DNA of 64,000 bases from Salinimicrobium sediminilitoris (GTDB lineage Bacteria > Bacteroidota > Bacteroidia > Flavobacteriales > Flavobacteriaceae): NCBI RefSeq assembly GCF_020866905.1, contig NZ_JAIVCC010000009.1:124001-188000 (forward strand), written 5' to 3'. Both the position numbers and the translations under genes were made by a program. Positions 54,353-63,622 of the stretch are shown piece by piece. The notes under the pieces were generated by a model. The model did not search any database. It saw only the letters and a program-made list of their open reading frames with translations, and was not told where the DNA came from. Position 1 is the first letter of the stretch, and each line of letters begins with the position of its first letter.

Positions 54353-55540
54353 CTATAGCATTGCCAAAGTTTGTTTGGCGATCTCCAGCTCTTCATTGGT
54401 AGGGATCACAAGGATCTTTACTGCTGAAGTTGCCTTGCCAATATCCCTTATTTCCTTGGAACGTACGCTGTTCTTTTCTTCATCCAGTTCGAGCCCCAGG
54501 TATTCCATATCACGGGAAACAAGCTTTCTAATTACATCTGAATTTTCTCCAATTCCTGCAGTAAAGACCACAGCATCAAGACCGTTCATAGCTGCGGCGT
54601 AAGCACCGATATATTTTTTTATGCGGTAAGCATTCATGTCGAGGGCTAGTTGACATTCCCTGTTTCCTTTTTCTGCCTCGTCTTCAATATCTCTAAGGTC
54701 ACTGTAACCGGTAAGGCCCAGCATTCCGCTTTTGTGATGGAGTAGATCACTCACTTCTTTAGCCGAATATCCCAGTTGCTCGATCATATAAAATATCACC
54801 GATTGGTCAATATCTCCACTACGGGTTCCCATGATCAATCCGTTAACAGGACCGAAGCCTAGGGTGTGGTCAATACTTTTCCCATCTTTCACAGCCGTCA
54901 TACTACACCCATTCCCAAGATGAACAGTAACGAGTTTGGATTTTTCCTTTTTGAGGTACTCATTAGCTTTTTCTGAAACATACTTATGACTTGTCCCATG
55001 GAAGCCGTACACCTGAATTTTCTCCTTTTCATAGAATTCATTTGGAATAGCATACTTGCTGGCGTGTGAAGGAATACTCTGGTGGAAAGCTGTGTCAAAA
55101 ACAGCCACCTGGACTGCTTTAGGAAAAATCTCCTCGGCTACTTCAATTCCCTTTAAGTTTGGTGGATTATGAAGTGGTGCCAGGGAAAATAATTCTTTGA
55201 TCTTTTCCTTTACTCTGTCATCAATAACAATGGTATCCGAAAAACTTGCACCGCCATGAACAACGCGATGACCAATGGCAGGAATATCGGCAGGATCCTT
55301 TATCACTCCGTAATTGCTGTGCATAAGGTGTTTTGTCACCTCTTTTAGAGCTACGGAATGATCCTGAATTTCCATTTCTTCGGAAGTTGAATATGCTTCC
55401 GATTTATAATGAAGTTTTCCTGAAGCCTGTCCAATCCTTTCAACCAGCCCCGAAGCTAAAACTTCTTCTGAAGGCATATTGATCAATTGAAATTTTAGGG
55501 ATGAACTCCCGGAGTTAATTATAAGTATATTCTTATTCAT
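54353..55540 (-). CDS. ackA: Acetate kinase
   Basis: 395 aa, standard length. NSGSSSLKFQLI at the N-terminus, GHRVVHGG, FDTAFHQSIP, YGFHGTSHKYV, HLGNGCSMTAVKDGKS and FTAGIGENS are diagnostic of the acetate kinase/ASKHA fold. It converts acetyl phosphate and ADP to acetate and ATP. It lies downstream of pta on the same strand, separated by a 107-bp heptamer-repeat spacer. Confidence 0.98.
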   Translation of the reverse strand: MNKNILIINSGSSSLKFQLINMPSEEVLASGLVERIGQASGKLHYKSEAYSTSEEMEIQDHSVALKEVTKHLMHSNYGVIKDPADIPAIGHRVVHGGASFSDTIVIDDRVKEKIKELFSLAPLHNPPNLKGIEVAEEIFPKAVQVAVFDTAFHQSIPSHASKYAIPNEFYEKEKIQVYGFHGTSHKYVSEKANEYLKKEKSKLVTVHLGNGCSMTAVKDGKSIDHTLGFGPVNGLIMGTRSGDIDQSVIFYMIEQLGYSAKEVSDLLHHKSGMLGLTGYSDLRDIEDEAEKGNRECQLALDMNAYRIKKYIGAYAAAMNGLDAVVFTAGIGENSDVIRKLVSRDMEYLGLELDEEKNSVRSKEIRDIGKATSAVKILVIPTNEELEIAKQTLAML

Positions 55541-55554
55541 ATTTCTATTTTAGA

Positions 55555-55648
55555 ATCAAGAGCCAAGAACCAAGAGCCAAGACTTTTAATTAGATTATTT
55601 TTCCTTAAACCTTAAACCTTAAACCTTAAACCTTAAACCTTAAACCTT
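55555..55648. repeat. 7-bp periodic repeat array between pta and ackA
   Basis: Six full tandem copies of CCTTAAA run from 55603 to 55644 plus a partial copy. The register of 7 bp extends left through ATCAAGA, GCCAAGA, ACCAAGA, GCCAAGA, CTTTTAA, TTAGATT, ATTTTTC. The whole block lies in the spacer between the pta stop and ackA start. Confidence 0.9.
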
Positions 55649-57741
55649 TATAAGCCCTGAGCCTGAATTGCGGTAAGAATTACTGTATTGAAAACATCAT
55701 CAACAGTACAGCCACGGCTAAGGTCGTTCACAGGTTTGTTTAACCCCTGTAGCATTGGTCCAATCGCCAAAGCGCCTGTTTCCCTTTGCACGGCTTTATA
55801 GGTATTGTTCCCGGTGTTAAGGTCGGGGAAAATAAGTACGCTTGCCTGCCCTGCAACTTCAGATCCCGGTAATTTACTTTTACCTATGGTGCGATCAACT
55901 GCGGCGTCATATTGTATTGGTCCTTCAATTTTAAGATCGGGACGTTTTTTCCTCACAATTTCAGTTGCTTCCCGAACCCTGTCAACATCTTCTCCTTTCC
56001 CGGAACTTCCGGAAGAGTAGGAGAGCATTGCGATCTTGGGTTCAATTCCGAAGGCCTTACTACTTTCCGCAGAAGAGATACAGATCTCTGCAAGCTCTTC
56101 GGCCGTTGGATTAGGATTAATAGCACAATCTCCAAAAACTGAAACCCGGTCTTCAAGACACATAAAGAACACCGAAGAAACTACAGAAACTCCCGGTTTG
56201 GTCTTAATGAACTGCAGTGCCGGTCTAATGGTGTGCTGCGTAGTGTGAGCCGCACCCGAAACCATTCCGTCCGCGTGCCCTTTATGGATCATCATAGTCC
56301 CAAAATAGGAAACATCACTCATAAGATCACGTGCGATATCCATGTTGATATTCTTATGTTTTCGCAGTTCGTAAAAGGTCTTTACGTAATCGTCGAAATA
56401 TTCAGATTTTGTAGGGTTAATGATATTCAGCTTTTCTAAATCAATTGGCAAAGCCAGGTTCATGATCATTTTCCTGATCTCTTCCTCATCCCCGAGAATA
56501 GTAAGATCTACAATATCCATTGTGATAAGACGGGAAGCAGCAGTAAGGATTCGTTCATCTGTACCTTCGGGAAGAACTATATGTTTACGTTGCTGTTGGG
56601 CACGTTTTACAAGGCTGTACTGGAACATTCTAGGCGTAATGCCACTGGGTTGAAGCCCGGCAAAACGCTCTATTAGTGGATCCATATTAACGTACTTTTC
56701 AAACGTGCTTATTGAAGTTTCGATCTTCTGCGTACTGTCGGCGTAAATATTTGAGTTAATGGCACCAACTTTATTAGTCACATTAAAGGTTCCTTCTTCC
56801 ACAGAAATGATAGGAACCACTTGTGAAAGACCTTCAATAAGTTTAATAATAGAATCTTCGGGAATCAAACCTCCTGTGAGGATAATTCCTGAAATTCGCG
56901 GATAATTACTGGAAATATGCGCCTGTAGCGCCCCCAGAATTATATCTGCCCTGTCACCCGGAGTGATCACCAGGCTTTCATTTTTAAGATGCTTCAGGTA
57001 ATTGCGTAGCTGCATAGCTCCCACATTAAAGCTTCCCGATTGGTTATCAAGGAATTCCTCTCCAAAAAGCACTTTTCCGTCAAGAGCTTCCACGATCTCC
57101 TTTAGCGTTGGGTTTGCCAAAGTATCTATTAAAGGAAGCGCAAAAACAGCAACATCATCTGGCAGGAATTCTCTCATTCCATTGGTTGCAATGGTAAGAT
57201 TGGCAAGTTCTATCTTATTGCTTACCATTGCCATTACGCGAACGTCCTTACTAATAAAGGTTTGATAAGCCATTTGAAGGCTTCCCATTAATCCTTCTTT
57301 AGTTTTGCTACGGCCACTCGCAATTATAATTACCGGTAAGCCAAGGTTCTTTGCAATATTGACATTCTCATCAAATTCAAAGACACTGCCTTCTCCCGAA
57401 AAATCACTGCCCTCAACAAGGACAAAATCAAAAGCATCCTCGAGTTTTTTGTATTTTCTAATGATGGTATCAATGATCTCCCCCGATTTTCCCTCATTGC
57501 GCTTTTGAATAACTTCGCTCCTGGTATAAGCATAAGCATCTTCATAAGACATAGGAAGATCAAAATATTTTAAAACCGTATCAATATGGTTATCGAGGTT
57601 TCCCGGCTTTTCTTCATTAATAATAGGTCGAAAATAGGCTACCTTTACAGTCTTTCCTAACAAAGCTCTCATTAGTCCCAGGGAGATAAGGGATTTTCCA
57701 CTGTTTGGTTCTAAAGTCGCTATATAAAGTCCTTTGTTCAT
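55648..57741 (-). CDS. pta: Phosphate acetyltransferase
   Basis: 697 aa, the long form. An N-terminal P-loop-like domain (YIATLEPNSGKSLISLGLMRALLG, residues ~4-30) and DRTGG region are followed by the catalytic PTA_PTB domain (~370-695), with FVSKPTLE-type region replaced here by RMFQYSLVKRAQQQRKHIVLPEGTDERIL and ending DLSRGCTVDDVFNTVILTAIQA. It makes acetyl phosphate from acetyl-CoA. With ackA it forms the acetate-producing pathway. A -7 box lies 20 bp upstream. Confidence 0.97.
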   Translation of the reverse strand: MNKGLYIATLEPNSGKSLISLGLMRALLGKTVKVAYFRPIINEEKPGNLDNHIDTVLKYFDLPMSYEDAYAYTRSEVIQKRNEGKSGEIIDTIIRKYKKLEDAFDFVLVEGSDFSGEGSVFEFDENVNIAKNLGLPVIIIASGRSKTKEGLMGSLQMAYQTFISKDVRVMAMVSNKIELANLTIATNGMREFLPDDVAVFALPLIDTLANPTLKEIVEALDGKVLFGEEFLDNQSGSFNVGAMQLRNYLKHLKNESLVITPGDRADIILGALQAHISSNYPRISGIILTGGLIPEDSIIKLIEGLSQVVPIISVEEGTFNVTNKVGAINSNIYADSTQKIETSISTFEKYVNMDPLIERFAGLQPSGITPRMFQYSLVKRAQQQRKHIVLPEGTDERILTAASRLITMDIVDLTILGDEEEIRKMIMNLALPIDLEKLNIINPTKSEYFDDYVKTFYELRKHKNINMDIARDLMSDVSYFGTMMIHKGHADGMVSGAAHTTQHTIRPALQFIKTKPGVSVVSSVFFMCLEDRVSVFGDCAINPNPTAEELAEICISSAESSKAFGIEPKIAMLSYSSGSSGKGEDVDRVREATEIVRKKRPDLKIEGPIQYDAAVDRTIGKSKLPGSEVAGQASVLIFPDLNTGNNTYKAVQRETGALAIGPMLQGLNKPVNDLSRGCTVDDVFNTVILTAIQAQGL

Positions 57742-57760
57742 AGTTTTGTAAATTCTAATG

Positions 57761-57768
57761 CAAAAGTA
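57761..57768 (-). promoter_or_regulatory. Candidate -7 box for pta-ackA
   Basis: TACTTTTG on the minus strand, an exact TAnnTTTG match, 20 bp upstream of the pta ATG. Confidence 0.4.
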
Positions 57769-57883
57769 AGGCTTATAAAAAATCCTGACCTGCGAGACAG
57801 GTTAAAAAGTCGTAAAAATCTGATGAAAATCACCTGAAGCTGGACCAATTCGTCCTTTATTTTTCCTGCGGAAGAATTTCCTT

Positions 57884-57900
57884 TAAAAATGCCGTTTTAG
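57884..57900. repeat. Degenerate palindrome copy
   Basis: TAAAAATGCCGTTTTAG, two or three changes from the consensus, ~30 bp past the nhaA stop in the gap before pta. Confidence 0.4.
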
Positions 57901-57929
57901 AGAAGTAAGTTTTGCTGAAGTATTCTTCT

Positions 57930-59324
57930 TTATCCTGAAGCTTCTGAACGTTTTTTAGTGAGAACAGATTTTTTTGAATGCCTCTTTTTCTTCTTTTGGA
58001 TCTCTTTGTTGCTTATCCATAGAAGGTAAGTATATCCAATAATACCTGCCAAAAGTGAAGCCGAAAGAATCCCGATTTTTGCCTGTACAAGAAACTCCTC
58101 ATTTACAAAGGCAAGTTCTGTAATAAAGAGGCTCATTGTGAATCCAATGGCAGCGAGAAAACCCACACCATAAATATGCTTCCATTTAACTCCTTTTGGG
58201 AGGGAAGAAATTTTTAACCATACCATAAGTCTGGTGAAAAAAACCACTCCAAAGAATTTTCCAATGATCAACCCCAGGATGATACCTAATGTTACCGGAC
58301 TAAAAAAGAAGCCCAGGGAAGAGGCATCAATAGTCACACCTGCATTGGCAAATGCGAAAAGAGGTAAAACAACAAAACTTACAAATGGTTGCAAGGCGTG
58401 TTCAAGACGTTGAAGGGGAGGGGTTGCATCTTTTGTGAGCGAGGTGAATTTTTCAATAGTATTGGTAATGGATTCCTCCCTGTGTTCCTCCTTAATACCC
58501 TCTTCTTTCATTAAAGCCTTAATATTATATGATAACAAGCGTACTTTCCGGAGAAAGAGAGGAGGATTGATCTTCTTATTAACGGGAATGGCAAAGGCAG
58601 CCAACACTGCCGCGATTGTTGCATGTACTCCCGAAAGAAGTATAGCCAGCCAGAGCCCGCCTATTCCCATGATTGCATAAAAGGCCGTATGTCGAATTCC
58701 AATCTGGTTGGCGACGATCAGGATCAGGAAGAACATGGCTGCAATTGCCAGGCTCAAAAAGGAAAGATCTGCAGTATAAAATAATGCGATTACTATCACT
58801 GCTCCCAAATCGTCTACAATGGCAATTGCAGTGAGGAAAACCTTTAGAGAAAGTGGCACCCGGTTCCCCAGCAAATACAGGATGCCCAGCGCAAAGGCAA
58901 TATCTGTAGCCATGGGAATTCCCCATCCTGTTATTGATTCTAGTCCTCCGTTGAAATAATAATAAATGAGGGCGGGCATTACCATTCCACCTATTGCCGC
59001 CGCTACCGGAAGCACAGATTTTCGAAACCCGGCAAGCTCCCCCTGGGTGATCTCCCGTTTTAGTTCAAGTCCTACCAGAAAGAAAAACATCGACATCAAC
59101 CCGTCATTGATCCAGTGCAGCAGGGTTTTCCTTATCACCATATCATTGATCCCTAAATAGATATTCTGTTTCCAGAAATTGTGGTAAGTTTCTGCCAGTG
59201 GGGAATTGGCGAAGATCACAGCGAGAATGGCAGAGAAAATAAGTAGCAGGCCTACAGAAGTCTGTTTTTCAATAAAGCCCTTAATAGGCAGCAACAGGTA
59301 TAGGTCAAGATGCGATTTTCTCAT
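57930..59324 (-). CDS. nhaA: Na+/H+ antiporter NhaA
   Basis: 464 aa with ~12 membrane helices. Conserved segments: MFFFLVGLELKREITQGEL, MPALIYYYFN, PMATDIAFALGILYLLGNRVP, VFLTAIAIVDDLGAVIVIALFYT (the Asp pair that binds Na+) and VLPLFAFANAGVTID. It expels Na+ in exchange for protons, useful in saline habitats. A lysine-rich tail (IQKKKKRHSKKSVLTKKR) is longer than in E. coli NhaA. Confidence 0.96.
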   Translation of the reverse strand: MRKSHLDLYLLLPIKGFIEKQTSVGLLLIFSAILAVIFANSPLAETYHNFWKQNIYLGINDMVIRKTLLHWINDGLMSMFFFLVGLELKREITQGELAGFRKSVLPVAAAIGGMVMPALIYYYFNGGLESITGWGIPMATDIAFALGILYLLGNRVPLSLKVFLTAIAIVDDLGAVIVIALFYTADLSFLSLAIAAMFFLILIVANQIGIRHTAFYAIMGIGGLWLAILLSGVHATIAAVLAAFAIPVNKKINPPLFLRKVRLLSYNIKALMKEEGIKEEHREESITNTIEKFTSLTKDATPPLQRLEHALQPFVSFVVLPLFAFANAGVTIDASSLGFFFSPVTLGIILGLIIGKFFGVVFFTRLMVWLKISSLPKGVKWKHIYGVGFLAAIGFTMSLFITELAFVNEEFLVQAKIGILSASLLAGIIGYTYLLWISNKEIQKKKKRHSKKSVLTKKRSEASG

Positions 59325-59447
59325 AAATTATTAATTTGATGCGATGTAAGAACATTACCTGAGAATAATAATCTCTTAAGTTATTTTTTTAATTCCATAT
59401 AGAAGATGATGAATATCAGATGATTATTTTTTTTTGATAGAAATTCC

Positions 59448-60182
59448 ATGAAAGACCTATTTTCCTCTCATTCTGAAGACTATTCCCGATACCGTCCCAC
59501 GTATCCGGCAGAACTGTATAATTTTATGTGGCAGCTTTGCCAAACAAGAGACCGGGCCCTAGACTGTGGTGCGGGTAACGGACAGGTAGCAGGGGAGCTG
59601 GCAACTTTTTTCCAGGAGGTTTATGCGACCGATGTTAGTATTAATCAGCTGTCACAGGCGGTGCAGAAGCCAAATATTCATTACACCAAACAATCTGCGG
59701 AAAATATGGTGTTTCCCAATGATCATTTTGATCTTGTAACTGTTGGACAGGCGGTGCACTGGTTCAATTTTGAAAAATTTTATTCTGAGGTAAAAAGGGT
59801 ACTAAAAAAAGATGCTGTAATAGCCATTTTTGGATACTCACTTTTTAGAAGCAATCCCGAAACAGATAAAATCATCAGGCACTTCTACGATAATATAATA
59901 GGTTCTTTTTGGCAACCCGAACGACGTTACCTGGAGGAGAAATATCAAACCATTCCCTTTCCTTTTGAAGAAATTGAAACTCCGGGTTTTGAAATGAAGC
60001 AGCAATGGAGTTTTGAAAGGCTACTGGGATATCTCAACACCTGGTCGGCAGTGAAAGCTTTTGAAAAGGAGAAGGATGAAAATCCGGTGGAGCTGGTGAA
60101 GAAAGAACTTGGGGAGAGTTTTGGCGAGGTGGGGGAAGTGAATTTTCCGGTGCTGCTTCGGGTGGGCAGGAATTCAGAATAA
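59448..60182 (+). CDS. Class I SAM-dependent methyltransferase
   Basis: 244 aa. The SAM-binding motif I is ALDCGAGNGQVAGELATFF (~38-56), followed by VYATDVSINQLSQA, QSAENMVFPNDHFDLVTVGQAVHWFNFEKF and RVLKKDAVIAIFGYS. It resembles the UbiE/YafE-like small-molecule methyltransferases (SHSEDYSRYRPTYPAELY is typical of the N-terminus). The substrate is unknown. It stands alone, divergent from nhaA. Confidence 0.88.
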   Translation: MKDLFSSHSEDYSRYRPTYPAELYNFMWQLCQTRDRALDCGAGNGQVAGELATFFQEVYATDVSINQLSQAVQKPNIHYTKQSAENMVFPNDHFDLVTVGQAVHWFNFEKFYSEVKRVLKKDAVIAIFGYSLFRSNPETDKIIRHFYDNIIGSFWQPERRYLEEKYQTIPFPFEEIETPGFEMKQQWSFERLLGYLNTWSAVKAFEKEKDENPVELVKKELGESFGEVGEVNFPVLLRVGRNSE

Positions 60183-60227
60183 AACTTCCGCAGAAATTTT
60201 TATCGGGAATATTCCGGAACGGGGTGT

Positions 60228-60244
60228 CAAAAATGGCATTTTTG
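60228..60244. repeat. Perfect CAAAAATGNCATTTTTG palindrome
   Basis: CAAAAATGGCATTTTTG, an exact 17-bp match, 46 bp after the methyltransferase stop, upstream of ychF. Confidence 0.8.
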
Positions 60245-60319
60245 GAAGGTTTTTTTCGGCTGGTTTTCAGGGTAGATTTCCGAAGAAATTGAGCTGCTCA
60301 AAATTCCAATTCATATAAC

Positions 60320-60327
60320 TATATTTG
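60320..60327 (+). promoter_or_regulatory. Candidate -7 box for ychF
   Basis: TATATTTG, an exact TAnnTTTG match, 30 bp upstream of the ATG at 60358. Confidence 0.45.
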
Positions 60328-60357
60328 CAGCCGCTAAAGAGCATCAAAATTTATTAT

Positions 60358-61452
60358 ATGAAAGCCGGAATTGTAGGACTACCCAACGTAGGAAAATCAA
60401 CTTTATTCAACTGTCTCTCAAACGCAAAAGCGCAGAGTGCCAACTTCCCGTTTTGTACCATTGAACCCAACATTGGAGTGGTGAACGTGCCCGATAAGCG
60501 CCTGGAAAAACTGGAATCCCTTGTAAATCCTGAAAGAGTAATGCCTGCTACCGTAGAGATCGTGGATATTGCCGGACTTGTAAAAGGAGCGAGTAAAGGG
60601 GAAGGTCTTGGAAACCAATTCCTCGGAAATATTCGTGAAACTGATGCAATTCTTCATGTTTTAAGGTGTTTTGAGAACGACAATATCGTGCACGTGGATG
60701 GAAATATAAATCCGGTGAGAGATAAGGAGACCATTGATATGGAGCTGCAGCTTAAGGATCTTGAAACGGTCGAAAAGAAGCTGGAAAAGGTGAAGCGGGC
60801 TGCGAAAACCGGGAATAAGGAAGCTCAAAAAGAAGAAGCAGCTTTATTGAAAGTAAAGAGTGGACTTGAAGCGGGAAATTCAGTAAGAGCAATTGATCTT
60901 ACTGAAGAAGAAAGACAGGAATTTATTAAGCCACTACAGTTCATTACAGATAAACCTGTGATGTACGTGTGTAATGTTAACGAAACCGATGCAGTTTCGG
61001 GAAATGAACATGTTGATAAGGTAAAAGAGTCTGTCAAAGGTGAAGGCGCCGAGGTTCTGGTACTGGCAGTAGGAACAGAAGCCGATATCACTGAACTTGA
61101 CGACTATGAAGAGCGTAAAATGTTCCTTCAGGATATTGGGCTGGATGAGCCGGGATCGGCTAAACTTATTCGTGGAGCCTATAGTCTTCTTAATCTACAA
61201 ACTTATTTTACTGCCGGGGTCAAAGAAGTAAGAGCCTGGACAATTCCCGTAGGAGCCACAGCGCCGCAAGCGGCAGGTGTGATCCATACCGACTTTGAAA
61301 AAGGTTTTATTCGTGCCGAAGTTATCGCGTATGACGACTACGTGAATTACGGAAGTGAAGCAAAAGTGAAGGAAGCCGGGAAAATGAGGGTAGAAGGGAA
61401 GGAATATATCGTAAAAGATGGGGATGTAATGCACTTTAGGTTCAACGTGTAA
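60358..61452 (+). CDS. ychF: Redox-regulated ATPase YchF
   Basis: About 364 aa from ATG 60358 ([18 protein letters not shown]); an in-frame start at 60325 would add 11 residues and overlap the -7 box region. The G1 loop is GLPNVGKST, the switch segment [21 protein letters not shown], and a TGS domain closes the protein ([18 protein letters not shown]). YchF is an Obg-like P-loop ATPase that associates with ribosomes and oxidative stress. It is monocistronic. Confidence 0.97.
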   Translation: MKAGIVGLPNVGKSTLFNCLSNAKAQSANFPFCTIEPNIGVVNVPDKRLEKLESLVNPERVMPATVEIVDIAGLVKGASKGEGLGNQFLGNIRETDAILHVLRCFENDNIVHVDGNINPVRDKETIDMELQLKDLETVEKKLEKVKRAAKTGNKEAQKEEAALLKVKSGLEAGNSVRAIDLTEEERQEFIKPLQFITDKPVMYVCNVNETDAVSGNEHVDKVKESVKGEGAEVLVLAVGTEADITELDDYEERKMFLQDIGLDEPGSAKLIRGAYSLLNLQTYFTAGVKEVRAWTIPVGATAPQAAGVIHTDFEKGFIRAEVIAYDDYVNYGSEAKVKEAGKMRVEGKEYIVKDGDVMHFRFNV

Positions 61453-61500
61453 TTAGATTTGAGATATTAGTATTGAGTATTGAGACTTAATACGAGATTG

Positions 61501-61531
61501 GACCTCACAGGTTTTTTAAACCTGTGAGGTC
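61501..61531. terminator. Perfect hairpin, terminator or repeat element
   Basis: GACCTCACAGGTTT (61501-61514) and AAACCTGTGAGGTC (61518-61531) form a perfect 14-bp stem with a 3-nt loop, followed by CTTTTC. Such ACCTGTGAGGT-type hairpins are frequent between genes in Flavobacteriia and probably act as terminators as well as repeats. Confidence 0.8.
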
Positions 61532-61559
61532 TTTTCAATTTTAGGAAACTTCAACGTTG

Positions 61560-61594
61560 AATACCTTCAAAAAATGACATTTTTTGAAGGTATT
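61560..61594. repeat. Extended copy of the dispersed palindrome
   Basis: Perfect 17-bp arms around one central A; the inner 19 bp are CAAAAAATGACATTTTTTG, with ATACCTT and AAGGTAT outside. It is the longest intergenic copy in the window. Confidence 0.85.
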
Positions 61595-61625
61595 TTGGGA
61601 ATAAAAATAATCTGGAAATTTCCAA

Positions 61626-61669
61626 TCTTGAATCCAAAGGACCTTGAACTTTGAACTTTAAACCTTAAA
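61626..61669. repeat. 7-bp periodic repeat upstream of parE
   Basis: TCTTGAA and TCCAAAG, a 2-bp break, then CCTTGAA, CTTTGAA, CTTTAAA and CCTTAAA in register. It shares the CCTTAAA unit with the array between pta and ackA. Confidence 0.75.
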
Positions 61670-61767
61670 CCTGCGTTTGTGAAACAATTGTTAATTATTT
61701 TGTTCCCCAGAGGTTTCAACTTTTTAGGGGAAAGCTTATATTAGCCACGAAACCGCAGGAAGCAGCT

Positions 61768-63621
61768 ATGATCGAAGAAACTAAATATACCGAAGATAAT
61801 ATACGGTCGCTCGACTGGAAGGAGCATATTCGTATGCGTCCCGGGATGTATATTGGAAAACTTGGAGATGGTTCGAGTGCAGATGACGGTATCTATATTC
61901 TTCTTAAAGAAGTTATCGACAACTGTATCGACGAATTTGTAATGGGTGCAGGAAAGACCATTGAGATCTCTGTACAAAACCAACGGGTGATCGTTCGCGA
62001 TTACGGCCGGGGTATTCCATTGGGAAAGGTGGTAGATGTGGTTTCAAAGATGAATACCGGTGGGAAATATGATACCCGGGCCTTTAAAAAGTCTGTAGGA
62101 CTTAACGGGGTTGGTACTAAGGCGGTAAATGCCCTTTCCAGTAATTTTAGGGTGGAATCTACCAGGGATGGGAGATCAAAGTCGGCTGAATTTGAGCAGG
62201 GTAATCTTATCAATGAAGAGGAACTCGAGGAAACCTCCAGAAGAAGAGGGACCAAGGTGAGTTTTACACCCGATGAAATTATCTTTAAGCATTACAAATT
62301 TCGTTCAGAATATATTGAAAAGATGCTGAAGAACTATGTTTACCTCAATCCGGGGTTGACGATAGTTTTTAACGGCGAAAAATTTTATTCAGAAAATGGA
62401 TTGGCCGATCTTTTATCTGATAGTATTAATGAAGATGACCGCCTGTACCCGATCATTCACCTGCGGGGTAATGATATTGAGGTGGCGATCACTCACAGCA
62501 AGACCCAGTACAGCGAAGAGTATCACTCTTTCGTTAACGGACAGCATACTTCCCAGGGGGGAACCCATTTGGCTGCATTCAGGGAATCTGTAGTAAAAAC
62601 TCTAAGGGAATTCTACGGAAAGAATTTTGAAGCCAGTGACGTTAGAAAGTCTATAGTTTCGGCTATTAGTATAAAAGTGATGGAACCGGTTTTTGAAAGT
62701 CAGACAAAAACCAAACTTGGTTCTACAGATATGGGAGGTGACCTGCCAACGGTGCGCACCTATATCAATGATTTCCTTAAAACCCAGCTGGATAACTTCC
62801 TGCACAAAAATCCTGAAACTGCCGATTTGCTACAGCGAAAGATATTGCAGGCAGAAAGAGAGCGTAAGGAACTTTCGGGAATTAGGAAACTGGCAAAAGA
62901 CCGGGCTAAAAAAGCCAGTCTGCACAACAAAAAATTGCGAGATTGCCGAATCCACCTGGGAGACAGCAAAAAAGAACGCTACCTGGAAAGCACCCTTTTT
63001 ATTACAGAGGGAGATTCTGCGAGTGGTTCCATCACCAAATCCAGGGATGTGAATACACAAGCGGTTTTCAGCTTAAAAGGAAAACCTCTCAACAGCTACG
63101 GTCTTAGTAAAAAGATCGTTTATGAGAATGAAGAATTCAATCTGCTTCAGGCAGCGCTGAATATTGAAGAGTCTATGGAAGACCTTCGGTATAATAATAT
63201 TGTGATCGCTACCGATGCCGATGTTGACGGAATGCACATTAGATTACTGCTCATTACTTTCTTTTTACAATTCTTTCCGGAGTTGATCAAAGAGAACCAT
63301 TTATACATCCTGCAAACGCCACTCTTCCGCGTGCGGAATAAAAAAGAAACGATCTACTGCTATAGCGAGTTGGAAAGGCAACAGGCAATACAAAAACTTT
63401 CAGGAAAACCCGAGATCACACGATTTAAAGGACTTGGAGAGATTTCACCGGACGAATTCAGGCATTTTATTGGCGATAATATTCGGCTGGACCCTGTTAT
63501 GCTAGACAAGGAAATGAGCATTGAGGAGCTTCTGAGTTTCTATATGGGGAAAAACACGCCAGACAGGCAGGAATTTATTATTGATAACCTTAAAGTCGAG
63601 CTGGACCTTATTAACGAATAG
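61768..63621 (+). CDS. parE: DNA topoisomerase IV subunit B
   Basis: 617 aa. GHKL ATPase: [72 protein letters not shown] and [19 protein letters not shown]. It powers decatenation of daughter chromosomes together with ParC. GyrB in this group is usually a little longer, and the short length and TEGDSASG form favour ParE; the parC gene is expected farther right but is not in this window, as a small membrane-protein gene follows 1 bp later. Confidence 0.92.
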   Translation: MIEETKYTEDNIRSLDWKEHIRMRPGMYIGKLGDGSSADDGIYILLKEVIDNCIDEFVMGAGKTIEISVQNQRVIVRDYGRGIPLGKVVDVVSKMNTGGKYDTRAFKKSVGLNGVGTKAVNALSSNFRVESTRDGRSKSAEFEQGNLINEEELEETSRRRGTKVSFTPDEIIFKHYKFRSEYIEKMLKNYVYLNPGLTIVFNGEKFYSENGLADLLSDSINEDDRLYPIIHLRGNDIEVAITHSKTQYSEEYHSFVNGQHTSQGGTHLAAFRESVVKTLREFYGKNFEASDVRKSIVSAISIKVMEPVFESQTKTKLGSTDMGGDLPTVRTYINDFLKTQLDNFLHKNPETADLLQRKILQAERERKELSGIRKLAKDRAKKASLHNKKLRDCRIHLGDSKKERYLESTLFITEGDSASGSITKSRDVNTQAVFSLKGKPLNSYGLSKKIVYENEEFNLLQAALNIEESMEDLRYNNIVIATDADVDGMHIRLLLITFFLQFFPELIKENHLYILQTPLFRVRNKKETIYCYSELERQQAIQKLSGKPEITRFKGLGEISPDEFRHFIGDNIRLDPVMLDKEMSIEELLSFYMGKNTPDRQEFIIDNLKVELDLINE

Positions 63622-63622
63622 C

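Larger units (their letters stand above)
61453..61767. other. Repeat-rich intergenic region upstream of parE
   Basis: 315 bp without a gene. From left: 7-bp periodic units (ATTTGAG, ATATTAG, TATTGAG, TATTGAG at 61457-61484), a perfect hairpin (61501-61531), the best copy of the dispersed palindrome (61560-61594), and further heptamers (CCTTGAA, CTTTGAA, CTTTAAA, CCTTAAA at 61642-61669). The parE promoter must be near the right end; no exact TAnnTTTG was found there. Confidence 0.75.

Noticed and set aside
55555-55648. CRISPR-like array
   Set aside because: The repeat unit is only 7 bp with no spacers, and no cas genes are near.
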